From contig JAZNSF010000016.1 in the NCBI GenBank assembly GCA_045591095.1, forward strand, positions 1-6,590: 6,590 nt of DNA. The letters are read 5' to 3'. Below the pieces are notes generated by a model. That model saw only the letters and a program-made list of their open reading frames with translations. It had not been told where the DNA came from and did not search any database. Made by a program: the position numbers and the translations under genes. The stretch comes from SIG440 sp045591095 (GTDB taxonomy: Bacteria > Bacillota > Clostridia > Monoglobales > Monoglobaceae). Below, piece after piece: positions 5,546 through 6,590 of this stretch (position 1 is the stretch's first letter; every line of letters begins with the position of its first letter).

Positions 5546-6327
5546 TTTGCGCTACCCAAAGAAACTTCTCCTGATTTAAGAATGGTTTCCGAGTCGTCTT
5601 CCAGGCGAACAATAAGGTTTCCTTCCAAATTAATATCTATTGAAGTTCCACTATAGGCTTTACCGTTTTGGGTAAAGCTTATTTTTTTGCCCAAAACCAA
5701 GGAGTTATCTTTGTATTCCAAAATCAGATTTTCGGTCGAACTGCTTTCGAGGATATTATTTAATTCAGTAAGAATTTTTGCAATGATGATATTTCGGTTA
5801 GTATCCTTGGGAAATACCGAACCTGCAATCTCGCTTAATTTCCCGGGAAATATATCAGATGGGGTCGATACGTTGATACCAATCCCAAGGATTATAGACG
5901 ATGAGTCAGGATTATCACCTTTTAAAACGCTTTCGGCTAAGATGCCACAGACCTTTTTGTTATTTACAAATATATCGTTGACCCATTTTATCATGGGTCT
6001 TTCATCAATTACTGAAGAAATTGCGCGACAAACCGCTACCCCTCCTGCAACAGTAAGAAGGGATATGGGGAGATTAGTTTTTTGAGGGTCTATAACAATA
6101 CTCATATAAATCCCTGTCCCGCAGGGAGAAAAGAATTCGCGACCTAACCGCCCTCTACCATCTGTCTGACTGTCTGCAATTACTACGGTCAGGTGAGGGG
6201 TGCCTTCTTTTGCAAGTTCTTTGGCGAAAGTATTTGTAGAATTTATGGTTTCAAACACCAAAAATGTATATGAATGATTCTTGCTTAAGTGTTTGACAAT
6301 GTTTTTCGTTGATATTATATCTGCCAT
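5524..6327 (-). CDS. birA: Biotin-[acetyl-CoA-carboxylase] ligase, monofunctional (no HTH domain)
   Basis: Biotin-protein ligase activates biotin to biotinyl-AMP and attaches it to a lysine of biotin carrier domains, such as those of acetyl-CoA carboxylase or oxaloacetate decarboxylase. The 267-residue protein shows the family signatures in order: STNTFAKELA (30-39), the adenylate-binding loop GRGRLGREFFSP (57-68), KWVNDIF (114-120), CGILAES (127-133) and LGIGINV (147-153). A C-terminal SH3-like domain follows (about 210-257), containing KSGEVS. KWVND replaces the more usual KWPND, but Lys114 is kept. The N-terminal DNA-binding helix-turn-helix of class II BirA is absent, so this enzyme should not act as the biotin-operon repressor. 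I set the start at 6327: GGAGGTG (6333-6339) lies 5 nt upstream, and the promoter -10 box lies inside the longer open frame that begins at 6363, ruling that frame out. Confidence 0.93.
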   Translation of the reverse strand: MADIISTKNIVKHLSKNHSYTFLVFETINSTNTFAKELAKEGTPHLTVVIADSQTDGRGRLGREFFSPCGTGIYMSIVIDPQKTNLPISLLTVAGGVAVCRAISSVIDERPMIKWVNDIFVNNKKVCGILAESVLKGDNPDSSSIILGIGINVSTPSDIFPGKLSEIAGSVFPKDTNRNIIIAKILTELNNILESSSTENLILEYKDNSLVLGKKISFTQNGKAYSGTSIDINLEGNLIVRLEDDSETILKSGEVSLGSANFSKNDI

Positions 6328-6353
6328 TTTTTCACCTCCGATTTGGCAATGAA

Positions 6354-6383
6354 AGTATATCATATTTAAAGGAAGATAGTCAA
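6354..6383 (-). promoter_or_regulatory. Sigma-A promoter of birA
   Basis: On the minus strand TTGACT (6378-6383, 5 of 6) is followed after 18 nt by TATACT (6354-6359, 5 of 6). Transcription would start near 6347, leaving a 20-nt leader that holds just the ribosome binding site. No biotin-repressor operator is apparent, which fits a ligase without a DNA-binding domain. Confidence 0.75.
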
Positions 6384-6420
6384 TATCGTATACACATTTG
6401 TCGAAATATAGTTCATTTTG

Positions 6421-6479
6421 TAAAAAATCAAAAAAAGTTTAAAAAACCCCTTGACAAGAACGGGGAGGTGTGGTAGTAT
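6421..6479 (+). promoter_or_regulatory. Upstream promoter (P1) of a probable stable-RNA operon
   Basis: A perfect TTGACA (6451-6456) is followed after 17 nt by TAGTAT (6474-6479, 4 of 6; TATAAA overlaps it at 6477-6482). An A-rich tract at 6421-6446, resembling an UP element, lies directly upstream. No coding frame with a ribosome binding site follows inside the window. Its spacer shares GGTGTG with the second promoter 94 bp downstream, suggesting the two arose by duplication. Confidence 0.65.
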
Positions 6480-6512
6480 AAATGAGTTGCGCCAAGGGAC
6501 GTTTGGAGTCAA

Positions 6513-6573
6513 GGAAAAAAGATTAAAAAAATCGAAAAAAAGACTTGACAAAGAGAACGTGGTGTGATAAGAT
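6513..6573 (+). promoter_or_regulatory. Downstream promoter (P2) of a probable stable-RNA operon
   Basis: A perfect TTGACA (6545-6550), a 17-nt spacer and TAAGAT (6568-6573, 4 of 6) follow an A-rich tract (6513-6543) like an UP element. The predicted start point is near 6580. Tandem consensus -35 promoters with A-rich upstream tracts and no nearby start codon are typical of rRNA or tRNA operons in Firmicutes. The RNA genes themselves would lie beyond the right edge. Confidence 0.65.
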
Positions 6574-6590
6574 AGATAGGCTCTCTCTTA

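Noticed and set aside
5337..5612. Minus-strand frame rich in His and Arg opposite the acidic tail
   Set aside because: It is the antisense reading of GAT/GAC/GAA repeats and overlaps the end of birA; no start signal supports it.
6328..6363. Longer biotin ligase reading frame starting at 6363
   Set aside because: The extra 12 residues overlap the predicted -10 box and the ribosome binding site, and the family start fits the ATG at 6327.
6366..6551. Open frame of 61 codons on the minus strand, rich in Phe and Leu
   Set aside because: It arises from A-rich promoter tracts, has no ribosome binding site, and runs across the promoters of birA and the right-edge operon.
6580..6590. GCTCTCTCTTA as an rRNA boxA antitermination site
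   Set aside because: It resembles boxA only loosely and sits at the predicted start point; the window ends before it can be judged.

Overview
The window looks like a chromosomal segment from an anaerobic Clostridia-type Firmicute. The reasons are the AT-rich composition, strong AGGAGG-type ribosome binding sites, frequent TTG starts, sigma-A promoters and Firmicute-style hairpin/T-run terminators. The gene families also fit: a PdaB-like deacetylase, a double-OB SSB-like protein, clustered M42 peptidases, a tandem-ACT protein and a biotin ligase without an HTH domain. No phage, transposon, CRISPR array or RNA gene body is visible, and no gene-free stretch exceeds 300 bases.

Left part (1-923). 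A leftward promoter near position 60 drives something that lies outside the window. Next comes a minus-strand, membrane-anchored polysaccharide deacetylase (170-751). It keeps NodB motifs 1-3 but ends abruptly where motifs 4 and 5 should be, and two hairpins follow immediately, so it is probably a truncated, decayed gene. A 172-bp divergent intergenic region separates it from the next gene.

Middle part (924-5518), all on the plus strand. A TTG-started protein with two OB folds and an SSB-like acidic, Phe-terminated tail has its own terminator. A near-consensus promoter (TTGACT-17 nt-TATAAT) then starts a five-gene operon: three consecutive M42-family aminopeptidase paralogues, a tandem-ACT-domain protein, and a small protein with an eight-cysteine head and a very acidic tail. 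The three M42 genes overlap each other by exactly 8 nt at both junctions, assuming the preferred starts. The first two keep a complete set of metal and catalytic residues. The third keeps the fold-level pattern but has lost most of them (His to Gly, Asp to Gly, Glu-Glu to Lys-Arg, His to Asp), so it looks like a pseudoenzyme subunit. M42 enzymes build dodecameric particles, so a mixed active/inactive assembly, possibly linked to amino-acid sensing by the ACT protein, is the most interesting hypothesis here.

Right part (5519-6590). A minus-strand monofunctional biotin-protein ligase converges on the operon with only 5 bp between the stops, and is driven by a clear promoter just upstream. The last 150 bases hold two tandem rightward promoters (TTGACA-17 nt-TAnnAT), each preceded by an A-rich tract. 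This arrangement is typical of a stable-RNA (rRNA or tRNA) operon that would begin beyond the right edge.
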